From NCBI GenBank assembly GCA_040385525.1, contig JAZKHE010000006.1, positions 186,001 through 250,000 on the forward strand: DNA of 64,000 nt, in the 5' to 3' direction. Both the position numbers and the translations under genes were made by a program. This document shows positions 43,331-50,938 of the stretch, piece after piece. The stretch is from JAZKHE01 sp040385525 (GTDB lineage Bacteria; Bacteroidota; Bacteroidia; UBA4408). The notes under the pieces are model-generated. The model was not told the DNA's origin and searched no databases. It was given only the letters and a program-made list of their open reading frames with translations. How positions within the stretch are numbered: position 1 is the stretch's first letter; every line of letters starts with the position of its first letter.

Positions 43331-43331
43331 G

Positions 43332-43405
43332 TGATTCCATTTGGATTCGAACCAAAGACCTACTGCTTAGAAGGCAGTTGCTCTATCCAGCTGAGCTATG
43401 GAACC
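43332..43405 (-). tRNA. tRNA-Arg (anticodon TCT)
   Basis: A 74-base cloverleaf: acceptor GGTTCCA/TGGAATC with one G-T pair, D arm GCTC/GAGC, anticodon arm ACTGC-CTTCTAA-GCAGT (TCT, reads AGA), T arm TTTGG-TTCGAAT-CCAAA, discriminator A. The CCA end is not encoded. Partial copies lie on both sides. Confidence 0.95.
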
Positions 43406-43440
43406 ATTTTACTTTTATTATTCCTAGTTCACTTTCAAAA

Positions 43441-43490
43441 GACCTTCCCGATTGAAATCGGGATGCTCTATCCAGCTGAGCTATGGAACC
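43441..43490 (-). pseudogene. tRNA-Arg-like fragment, anticodon arm replaced (copy 1)
   Basis: Identical to tRNA-Arg from the acceptor 5' strand through the D arm, then TCCCGATTTCAATCGGGA (complement of 43446-43463) instead of the 17-base anticodon arm, then the variable loop AGGTC. No T arm or acceptor 3' strand follows. Confidence 0.8.
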
Positions 43491-43525
43491 ATTTTACTTT
43501 TATTATTCCTAGTTCACTTTCAAAA

Positions 43526-43575
43526 GACCTTCCCGATTGAAATCGGGATGCTCTATCCAGCTGAGCTATGGAACC
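43526..43575 (-). pseudogene. tRNA-Arg-like fragment, anticodon arm replaced (copy 2)
   Basis: Same structure as the preceding copy, shifted by 85 bases; the hairpin is at 43531-43548. Confidence 0.8.
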
Positions 43576-43638
43576 ATTTAAAATTTAAAAAGTTTAAAGC
43601 TGTTATTTATTGCTAAACAAAAACTTTAAACTTTTTTG

Positions 43639-43713
43639 TCGGGATGGCAAGATTCGAACTTGCGACCTCCTGGTCCCAAACCAGGCGCGATGACCGGACT
43701 ACGCTACATCCCG
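43639..43713 (-). tRNA. tRNA-Pro (anticodon TGG)
   Basis: Acceptor CGGGATG/CATCCCG, anticodon arm CCTGG-TTTGGGA-CCAGG (TGG, reads CCA), T arm GCAAG-TTCGAAT-CTTGC, discriminator A. CCA is not encoded. Confidence 0.95.
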
Positions 43714-43812
43714 AGCTATTGGGGCAACAAAAGTAGTAATAATTTTATTGCTTCCAAATTTTTAAAGAACTTTTTGCTTTTAAGTACTGAGAATTACTCT
43801 AAGCATTGCTTG

Positions 43813-43899
<87 letters not shown>

Positions 43900-43973
43900 A
43901 ATATCCTTTCGTTAAAGGACTGCAAATGTAATAAAACGATTTTTAATCACAAATTTTTTATGCTAAATAATAT

Positions 43974-44555
43974 TTAGCCGTGCACTGTCTCCCTTTTTCC
44001 GTAGTTTTTAATTACTTCCGCTTCGTATTCTAAAAATTCTTTCCAGCGTTTATCTACATCTTCTTTGCCAGCATATTTTTTAGCTAGTTTTAAATAAGTT
44101 GTGTAGTGCCCTGCTTCGCTTATCATTAGTTCTTTGTAAAACTGAGCAAGTTCCTCATCTTTAATATTATCGGTTAAAACCTTAAAGCGTTCGCAACTTC
44201 GTGCTTCAATCATTGCCGAAAAAAGTAAACGATCGAGTAATCTCATTTCTGGTGAGCCTCCAGCGCGCATAAACTTAAACAACTCGTTTACGTAACTATC
44301 TTTTCTTTCTTTACCAAGTTTAAAACCTCGCTTTTTTATTATGCTGTGTACTTGCGAAAAGTGTTGTAATTCTTCTTGAGAAATTTCTAACAATGTCTCC
44401 ACCAATTCGGTATGTTCGGGCCAACCTACAATCATAGATATTGCGTTACTTGTAGCTTTTTGTTCGCACCAAGCGTGGTCGGTTAAAATTTCTTCGATGT
44501 TTGTTTCTACTAATTTAACCCAGCGTGGGTCGGTAGGCAATTTTAGTCCTAGCAT
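43974..44555 (-). CDS. miaE: tRNA-(ms2io6A)-hydroxylase MiaE
   Basis: A 193-residue diiron enzyme that hydroxylates the isopentenyl group at tRNA position 37. The ferritin-like four-helix fold shows its ligands in order: HAWCEQKA, the ExxH of EELQHF, EARSCERF and the ExxH of SEAGHY. It lies next to the tRNA cluster and is divergent from smpB. Its promoter has -33 and -7 elements at 44578-44610. Confidence 0.92.
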   Translation of the reverse strand: MLGLKLPTDPRWVKLVETNIEEILTDHAWCEQKATSNAISMIVGWPEHTELVETLLEISQEELQHFSQVHSIIKKRGFKLGKERKDSYVNELFKFMRAGGSPEMRLLDRLLFSAMIEARSCERFKVLTDNIKDEELAQFYKELMISEAGHYTTYLKLAKKYAGKEDVDKRWKEFLEYEAEVIKNYGKRETVHG

Positions 44556-44577
44556 TTTATTTTCAAATTATTAAAAG

Positions 44578-44610
44578 CAAAATTACTTATAAAACTGCTT
44601 ATATTTGCAA
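44578..44610 (-). promoter_or_regulatory. Promoter of miaE
   Basis: On the minus strand TTG (complement 44608-44610) and TAATTTTG (complement 44578-44585), spaced by 22 bases. The -7 is 23 bases before the ATG. It overlaps the divergent smpB -7 box. Confidence 0.5.
44600..44607 (+). promoter_or_regulatory. Candidate -7 box of smpB, leaderless geometry
   Basis: TATATTTG ends only 7 bases before the smpB ATG (44614), so transcription would begin at or very near the start codon. No suitable -33 TTG was seen. Confidence 0.45.
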
Positions 44611-44613
44611 GGC

Positions 44614-45066
44614 ATGAGCAACGATTTTGTAAATATTAAAAATAAAAGAGCCAGTTTTGAATATGAGTTTATTGAAACTTATGTTACGGGTATGCAATTA
44701 TTTGGCACTGAAATAAAAGCTATTAGAGACGGAAAAGCCAATATTACTGATGGATTTTGCGTATTTATTCATAATGAATTGTATGTTCGCAATATTCAAA
44801 TTAGTGAATACAAATTTGGAAATTACTACAACCATCAGCCTAAACGCGACAGAAAACTATTGTTGAATAAACAAGAATTAAAAAAACTTCAAACAAAACT
44901 AAAAGACAAGGGCTTAACCGTTATACCACTTCGATTGTTTACAAACGACAAGGGTTTGGCAAAATTGGAAATTACTTTAGCAAAAGGTAAAAAGCTATAT
45001 GATAAACGCGAAGACTTGAAAAAGAAAGATTCTCAGCGTGAAATGGATAGGGCGAGTAAATTCTAA
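44614..45066 (+). CDS. smpB: SsrA-binding protein SmpB
   Basis: A 150-residue OB-fold protein of trans-translation that delivers tmRNA to stalled ribosomes. Seen: NKRASFEYEFIETYVTGMQL, FGTEIKAIRDGKANI, and the basic C-terminal tail KGKKLYDKREDLKKKDSQRE that mimics an anticodon stem. The ATG at 44614 was chosen over a TTG at 44605, which lies in the -7 element. The downstream gap to 45133 holds only degenerate AGTTAGAAAGTT-like repeats. Confidence 0.96.
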   Translation: MSNDFVNIKNKRASFEYEFIETYVTGMQLFGTEIKAIRDGKANITDGFCVFIHNELYVRNIQISEYKFGNYYNHQPKRDRKLLLNKQELKKLQTKLKDKGLTVIPLRLFTNDKGLAKLEITLAKGKKLYDKREDLKKKDSQREMDRASKF

Positions 45067-45133
45067 GTTAGAAAGTTTTAATGTTAATAAGTTAGAAAGT
45101 TCGTTAGTTATAAGTTAGTAAGTTTGATAGTTT

Positions 45134-46624
45134 TTAAACCCTAACTCCTATTACTAAGATATCATCAACTTGTTCGTGGTCGCCTTTCCAGTTTTCTATT
45201 GCAGTATCTAATATTTGCTCTTGTTTTTTGATGTCTTCTTTACTGCATTCTATTAGCAAATTATGGAATTTTTTAACCATAAATTTTTTGCCACTTTCGC
45301 CACCGAACTGATCCGCATAACCATCTGTAAAAAAGTAAAATGTATCTCCTTTTTGTAAATTGATGGTGTTGTTGGTAAAGTTATCTCTGTCTTGTTGCGC
45401 ATTACCAATAGGGAATTTATTGGCTTTGTACTCGGTTAAAACTCCATCGCGTACCAATGTTAACGAGCGATATGCTCCTGCGTATTCTAACACATTATTA
45501 TCAAAATCAAAGCTCAATAAGGCAATATCCATTCCGTCGCGTGTTTCGCCAGCCTTATTATCTTGTTTTAAAACATTTGTAATTCCTTTGTGCAATAAAT
45601 CTAAAATTTCGCTTGGTTTTTCAATCTTACGTTCCTTGGTTATGTGATTTAATAAATCATTTCCAATCATACTCATTAAAGCTCCAGGAACACCATGGCC
45701 AGTACAATCGGCGGCGGCAAGAATTGCTTTGTTGTTTACCGTTGAAAAATAATAAAAATCGCCACTTACAATATCTTTAGGTTTGTATAAAATAAAAGCG
45801 TTTTTAAAAACAGAAAACACTTCTTCTTTTGGTGCTAATATTGCATTTTGAATACGTTTTGCATAATTTATACTATCTAAAATATCTTTGTTTTTTTGAG
45901 AAATTATTTCGCTCGATTCCTGAATTATTCGTTTCGATTCTTCTTCGGCTTCAATAATTTGTTTTATGTAACGTAGCATTATCAAAGCTATAAACACAAA
46001 AATGGCAATAGATATTATTAAATTAGTCGTTAGTTTTTTTCGTGCAGCAGCAATAAACACATCAAACTTTTCGTCAACTTCAATCATACCAACCACTTCG
46101 CCTTTCGAGTTTTTAATTGGAGCTATTGCAGTTAGCCAAGTTCCGAACTCATCGGTGTATTGATGAATTACTCCGCCTGTTGTATAAAACGTAATGAATT
46201 CAGGCATAAAATCATCATAAGGATCTCTAACGTATGGTGTATCTGTTGAGTTAATGATGTACGAAAACGTGCTATCAGAATTAAAAACTAGTGTGGAAAT
46301 TTCGGTTTCTAATTTATTTACATCTTGTGCTTTGCGCAATGGTAGCCACAATTGATAATAAATATCATCTTGCTTATTGCTTAAAACTTCACCTTGTTTT
46401 TGGTAACGGCTAGAAATATAAGAATGATAATCGCCATTAATTTGGTGCGAAAGAGTATTTGCAATTGCTTCTAAACGAGACAGCGTGCTCTTTTCGGCAA
46501 AGCTTAAAAAACTAAAATAATTGCTAACTATAAAATAAGCAGAAATAGCAAATAAGCCCGAAAAAACGGTTATTATAATTTTTGAACTTGGCTTTTTTAA
46601 AGCTTGAGAATTAAAAAATTTCAT
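45134..46624 (-). CDS. Membrane-bound SpoIIE/RsbU-type PP2C phosphatase
   Basis: A 496-residue sensor phosphatase. One transmembrane helix near 20-40, a periplasmic Cache-like domain (about 45-200, with DEFGTWLTAIAPIKNSKGEV), a second helix (LIISIAIFVFIALIMLRYI), a coiled-coil linker (EEESKRIIQESSEIISQKNK) and the PP2C domain with metal-binding motifs KDIVSGDFYYF, AADCTGHGVPGALMSM and FFTDGYADQFGG. It would dephosphorylate STAS-type antagonists such as the one at 40223-40558; that pairing is inferred. Confidence 0.9.
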   Translation of the reverse strand: MKFFNSQALKKPSSKIIITVFSGLFAISAYFIVSNYFSFLSFAEKSTLSRLEAIANTLSHQINGDYHSYISSRYQKQGEVLSNKQDDIYYQLWLPLRKAQDVNKLETEISTLVFNSDSTFSYIINSTDTPYVRDPYDDFMPEFITFYTTGGVIHQYTDEFGTWLTAIAPIKNSKGEVVGMIEVDEKFDVFIAAARKKLTTNLIISIAIFVFIALIMLRYIKQIIEAEEESKRIIQESSEIISQKNKDILDSINYAKRIQNAILAPKEEVFSVFKNAFILYKPKDIVSGDFYYFSTVNNKAILAAADCTGHGVPGALMSMIGNDLLNHITKERKIEKPSEILDLLHKGITNVLKQDNKAGETRDGMDIALLSFDFDNNVLEYAGAYRSLTLVRDGVLTEYKANKFPIGNAQQDRDNFTNNTINLQKGDTFYFFTDGYADQFGGESGKKFMVKKFHNLLIECSKEDIKKQEQILDTAIENWKGDHEQVDDILVIGVRV

Positions 46625-46721
46625 TTCTGCTGATTCTTTTATACAATTATACTATTTTTAAGCAATTAATGCCAATTTATTTTTATTTAGTATTGCTAAA
46701 TGCTTATTTTAAAACAAATAA

Positions 46722-47750
46722 ATGAAACAAGAAAGAGACCAAAGCGTTGATATACTTAGAGGAATAGCCATATTTGCTATGATTGCTGCAAACATGGCGG
46801 CGCATAGTTTGCAAGAGCCTCACTCCTTTTTGTTTCGTTTATACGGAAGCATTGCCGCTCCATTATTTGTTTTTTTAGCCGGAATGATGGTGAGTGTAAC
46901 TTCAAAAACAAAATCACACCCTATTCAATATTATTTAAAAAGAGCAGTAGCTGTTTTATTTATAGCATCGCTTATTGATATTTTTTTGTGGAATATTATT
47001 CCGTTTACAACTTTTGATGTGCTTTATGTAATTGCTTTTGCAATGCCTTTAATTTATTATTTTAATAAGCTTAAAACGGCTTTACGAATTAGTATAGTTT
47101 TCGTTTTATTCGTTGTTGCACCAATTTTACAAAATACGTTTGGCTACATCGAATATCCATTGGAAGTAAATGTTTTTAGAAACACGAATTTCAGCGAATT
47201 AAGTTTAACGCTTGTTTTAAAACAGTTTTTTATTGATGGTTGGTTCCCTTTATTTCCGTGGCTTGGCGTTTCTTTTTTAGGCGCAGTTATTGGTAGTTAT
47301 AAAATTAAAACTCCTATTTACGAGTATAACAAACGTATGTTAATTACTGGTTTTGTTTTATTGTTTGTAGGAATTATTAGCTGGATTTATTTTAATCCAA
47401 AACTATTTATTCGTGAAGGTTACAGCGAATTGTTTTATCCGCCAACGCTTTATTATTTAGCGAGTATTTTAGGATTTATTTTTATACTAAGCGTTATTAT
47501 TTATCAGTTTAAATCAAATAAATTTATAAATTTATTAAGCGTTTACGGGCAATCTTCGTTGCTCGTATATATATTACACACTGTATTAATTGTTTTTGTT
47601 TTTAATGAATTTGATAGTTACTCGCCACTTTTTTTTACAGTTTTGTATTTTCTACACGCTTTGGCTTTGTGGGCTGTTTGCTATTTTATTAAGCTGATTA
47701 AAAAGGATAAAAAGCTACCATTTTTAGTAACATTAATTTTAGGACACTAA
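46722..47750 (+). CDS. Heparan-alpha-glucosaminide N-acetyltransferase-like membrane protein
   Basis: A 342-residue polytopic protein with nine or ten hydrophobic segments. The N-terminal RDQSVDILRGIAIFAMIAAN and PLFVFLAGMMVS are the signature of DUF1624/YeiB/HGSNAT-type transmembrane acyltransferases, and the conserved WFPLFPWLGVSFLG segment lies in the middle. Such proteins move acyl groups across the membrane onto sugars or lipids. The acceptor is unknown. It is divergent from the PP2C gene and monocistronic. Confidence 0.82.
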   Translation: MKQERDQSVDILRGIAIFAMIAANMAAHSLQEPHSFLFRLYGSIAAPLFVFLAGMMVSVTSKTKSHPIQYYLKRAVAVLFIASLIDIFLWNIIPFTTFDVLYVIAFAMPLIYYFNKLKTALRISIVFVLFVVAPILQNTFGYIEYPLEVNVFRNTNFSELSLTLVLKQFFIDGWFPLFPWLGVSFLGAVIGSYKIKTPIYEYNKRMLITGFVLLFVGIISWIYFNPKLFIREGYSELFYPPTLYYLASILGFIFILSVIIYQFKSNKFINLLSVYGQSSLLVYILHTVLIVFVFNEFDSYSPLFFTVLYFLHALALWAVCYFIKLIKKDKKLPFLVTLILGH

Positions 47751-47753
47751 AAA

Positions 47754-48698
47754 TTAGTATTTAGAACGCGGTACCGTTTTCTTAATCACCTCTTTTTTAC
47801 CGAATTTTAATCCCAATAAAATTTCGTGATTTATGCCCATGTTTTTGGCAATTGAACTAGTTGGGATTTCGTAATGATAACCAATTAATAAATTGTTAAC
47901 ATGCGCACCTACACTTAAGCCAACAGCATAATTAGTTTTGTAAGTTAAACCTGCCCAACCTAATTTAGGGTGACTAAAAATCCCATTAAAATCGTATTGC
48001 ACTTTACCAGAATTACCTCTAATTAATAGTAAAGGCATGAACTTAATTTGCTTTGCTTTTACAATTGTAAAGTTATACTCTAATGTGGCATAAAAATTAC
48101 GCGCATTTTTTATAGACGAATTTTTTGCTGGCTCGTTGTAACTTCCTTTTGCACCTAAAACCTGAGGGAAAGAAATACCCACTTCTGCTTTTTTATAAAT
48201 ATAATACGCACCAATACTTGCATCTGGAACAATCGCTGACTGAGAACTCGTCAATATTAACGGATCGTTAGGGTCGATATAAACTGCATCTGTAAAGTTT
48301 AGTTTAGAACTATACAAACCACCAGAAACTCCGAATAAAAAACGATTGTTTTTATCAATCTGTAATTTGTAAGCATAATTAAAATAAGCTCCTGTTTTAT
48401 CTACCAAACCCGCTTTGTCGTTAAAAATTACGCCACCTAAACCTATTGTTCTTTTTTTAATTGTAGTTTCAAAACTCGCAACATTTGTTTTTGGAGCACC
48501 AGCATAATCTGAACCATATTGTGAGCGATGTTGCAAAAACACTCCGCTTTGATAACCATAACCAGTCATAGCAGGATTATACAACATTGGGTTTACAAAA
48601 TAATGACAATAAAAAGGCAATTGTTGTGCGTTTGTGTTGGATTTGAATCCGCAACAAAGCACAATAAATAACAATGCTATTTTAATATAATTTCTCAC
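47754..48698 (-). CDS. PorP/SprF family type IX secretion membrane protein
   Basis: A 314-residue outer-membrane protein with a signal peptide. PorP/SprF features: QQLPFYCHYFVNPMLYNPAM, FLQHRSQYGSDYAGAPKTNV, GLGGVIFNDKAGLVDKTGAY and a C-terminal LLIGYHYEIPTS. SprF-like proteins help deliver specific adhesins to the surface. It starts with GTG overlapping the stop of the upstream T9SS type B adhesin gene by one base, which makes that adhesin its likely client. Confidence 0.92.
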   Translation of the reverse strand: MRNYIKIALLFIVLCCGFKSNTNAQQLPFYCHYFVNPMLYNPAMTGYGYQSGVFLQHRSQYGSDYAGAPKTNVASFETTIKKRTIGLGGVIFNDKAGLVDKTGAYFNYAYKLQIDKNNRFLFGVSGGLYSSKLNFTDAVYIDPNDPLILTSSQSAIVPDASIGAYYIYKKAEVGISFPQVLGAKGSYNEPAKNSSIKNARNFYATLEYNFTIVKAKQIKFMPLLLIRGNSGKVQYDFNGIFSHPKLGWAGLTYKTNYAVGLSVGAHVNNLLIGYHYEIPTSSIAKNMGINHEILLGLKFGKKEVIKKTVPRSKY

Positions 48699-50881
48699 TA
48701 TTCGCCTCTTAAAATTGTTATTGATCCTCTTAATAATTTATCGTTATCAGAAAACTTTAATGTATAAAAATACGCTCCATCAGGCAGTTTATTACCATTT
48801 GTACTTCCATCCCAATTGTTTTGATATGCTGTTGTATGAAACACTTCTTGTCCGTTTCTGTTATGAATATACAATTCGTTATTAGGATAATGTTCTAAAT
48901 TTTTAACTTCCCAAAAATCATTGTAACCATCACCATTAGGTGTAAATAAATTGGGAATTTTAAAGATATAATTAAAAACAACCGTAACAGTAACCGAATC
49001 TTTGTTTTGACATTGTTTTCCGTCAATAACAGTTACATAATAAGTAGTAGTTTCTTTCGGTTTTGCAATTGGATTAAAAATTGTAGAATCGTTTAACGTT
49101 TCATTATAAGTCCAAAAATAAGTAACTCCACCGCCAGCAGTAAGTTGTGCCTCATCTCCTACATCAATAATAGTATCTTGAGTTAATTCAATTTTAGGGC
49201 CACCTGTTGTAGATAATGTAAATACAGGTGTTGAAGCAATAGCACAAACACCACTTTTAATATTTGCTCTGTAATAAGTAGTAGATTCTAAATTTTTGAA
49301 ATCAATAAAATTTGCTACCAATAAAGTGTCCGTAAAAGTTGAATTATCAGTAGAAGTTTCCCAATTAACAATGTCTCCAACATAATTAATTAAAGCTATT
49401 TTACCTTCGTTAAACTTCGGACAAATTATGCTATCTCCAGTAATTTTACCGGTTTTACTTTGTGGATCGGTAGATATTTCAACAACATTTGTATAAGTTA
49501 CAGGGCAAGTTCCGTTAACAATTACTGCTCTGTATTGAGTTGTAGCAGCAATATTTGTAAAAGGTAAATTTGTAGATGTATTTGCAATTGCTGTATAATT
49601 TGAATTATCTATTGATGATTCCCACTTTTGAATAGTACCTACTTGTCCTGCCAAAACAATTGCACCTTCGTTTAGGTTAGCACATACTTTTGAAGAAGTT
49701 GATGAAATACTTCCTGCAACTGGCAAAGCATCAATTGATAAAGTTCCAGCAGCTGAATAACTAGCAACGCAAGTTCCACTTTTTACATTTGCTCGGTATA
49801 ATGTTTCTTGCGAAACATTTGAATAAGGCAAGTTTACAGAAGTTGAAGTAACTGAAGCCCAATTAGAACCACCATCGGTTGATGTTTCCCAAAACATAAC
49901 GCTGCCTGTGTTACCTGTTAAATTCATTGTTCCAGAGTTTCCAGCAATACAAGCAGTTTCGCTTGCAACTGTTCCACCTACAGACAATGGGTGGATAGTT
50001 ATAGTTGCAATAGTACTTAGCGCAACTGCACAAACACCACTTCCCATTCTAGCTTTATATAACGTAGTTTGTGTTAAATTAGAATAAGTTTGAGTTGTTG
50101 TTGTATTTGAAATTCCAGTCCAAGCTGTTCCTCCATCTGTTGAAGATTCCCAACTTAAAATAGTTCCCGATTGACCACTTAAAGTCATTGAACCAGTATT
50201 CGGAGTAAAGCAATGTTGCGCTGAACCGCTTAGTGTTCCTCCAACTGGGGCTTGATCAACAGTAATTGTTGTTATAGTTGATGGCAGTGCTAAACAAACT
50301 CCATTTTGAACAATAGCTCTGTAGTAAGTTGTAGCTATTAAATTAGTATACGTTTGTAAAGTTGTAGTATTTGTAATATTTGACCAAGCTGATTGGTTTG
50401 GAGATTGCTCCCATCTGACAATAGAACCCAAATGACCCGAAAGTGAAACTGCACCTGTATTTCCTGAAGAACATACAGCCATTGTACCCGAAGTTGAACC
50501 AGCTACAGTTGGCGCATAGTTTATTACAGTTGTTCTAAGTGTATCGTTATTTCTATTTGTTTCAGCCGAATAATCTGTGTAAAAAGTTATTGTGTATGTT
50601 CCAGGTGCTGATAAATTAGCAAGTACAGAAAAAGAATAAGCTGTAATTGCTCCTGTAGTAAAATTGTTGGATACAACTTCTGTTACGGGAGTACCTCCAT
50701 TAATTTGATATGATACATTTATAGAAGTATTAATAGTTGGGCCTATATTCCTAAATGCAAATTCCATTGTTTCTGTAGATGATAATGAACAGCCAGTAAC
50801 TGGAGCAACCGCAGAAAAAGCAGTAAAATCCTGAGCTTTAACTAAACCAGAAAATGAAACAAACAATATAATATTTAGCAA
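48698..50881 (-). CDS. T9SS type B sorted adhesin with five tandem repeats
   Basis: A 727-residue surface protein. Signal peptide (FVSFSGLVKAQ), an N-terminal CARDB-like domain (FAFRNIGPTINTSINVSYQI), then five repeats of about 85 residues (C-GNxG, GSIVRWEQS, TTYYRAIVQNGVC pattern), an Ig-like domain (DVGDEAQLTAGGGVTYFWTY) and a gliding-motility-type C-terminal domain (IPNLFTPNGDGYNDFWEV, PDGAYFYTLKF). The C-terminal domain directs T9SS type B export. The start is a TTG at 50881; no in-frame ATG precedes it. It is coupled to the PorP/SprF gene. Confidence 0.9.
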   Translation of the reverse strand: MLNIILFVSFSGLVKAQDFTAFSAVAPVTGCSLSSTETMEFAFRNIGPTINTSINVSYQINGGTPVTEVVSNNFTTGAITAYSFSVLANLSAPGTYTITFYTDYSAETNRNNDTLRTTVINYAPTVAGSTSGTMAVCSSGNTGAVSLSGHLGSIVRWEQSPNQSAWSNITNTTTLQTYTNLIATTYYRAIVQNGVCLALPSTITTITVDQAPVGGTLSGSAQHCFTPNTGSMTLSGQSGTILSWESSTDGGTAWTGISNTTTTQTYSNLTQTTLYKARMGSGVCAVALSTIATITIHPLSVGGTVASETACIAGNSGTMNLTGNTGSVMFWETSTDGGSNWASVTSTSVNLPYSNVSQETLYRANVKSGTCVASYSAAGTLSIDALPVAGSISSTSSKVCANLNEGAIVLAGQVGTIQKWESSIDNSNYTAIANTSTNLPFTNIAATTQYRAVIVNGTCPVTYTNVVEISTDPQSKTGKITGDSIICPKFNEGKIALINYVGDIVNWETSTDNSTFTDTLLVANFIDFKNLESTTYYRANIKSGVCAIASTPVFTLSTTGGPKIELTQDTIIDVGDEAQLTAGGGVTYFWTYNETLNDSTIFNPIAKPKETTTYYVTVIDGKQCQNKDSVTVTVVFNYIFKIPNLFTPNGDGYNDFWEVKNLEHYPNNELYIHNRNGQEVFHTTAYQNNWDGSTNGNKLPDGAYFYTLKFSDNDKLLRGSITILRGE

Positions 50882-50938
50882 TAACTTTTTGATAAACCTA
50901 CAAATTTTGAACGAGTTTAAAGATAGATAAAAAATTAA

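Larger units (their letters stand above)
43406..43575 (-). repeat. Two tandem 85-bp units carrying 5' halves of tRNA-Arg
   Basis: 43406-43490 and 43491-43575 are identical in nearly every base, with a period of exactly 85. Each unit holds the first 27 bases of the tRNA-Arg gene, a hairpin in place of the anticodon arm, AGGTC, and then a spacer (TGAAAGTGAACTAGGAATAA and following) up to the next copy. In transcription direction the order is unit, unit, true tRNA-Arg. Confidence 0.85.

Noticed and set aside
43406..43575. Tandem repeats considered as a CRISPR array
   Set aside because: There are only two contiguous units with no variable spacers, and the repeated sequence is tRNA-derived; no cas genes are present.
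45067..45133. Degenerate AGTTAGAAAGTT direct repeats after smpB
   Set aside because: They are short, irregular and AT-rich, and could arise by slippage; no structure or gene is evident.
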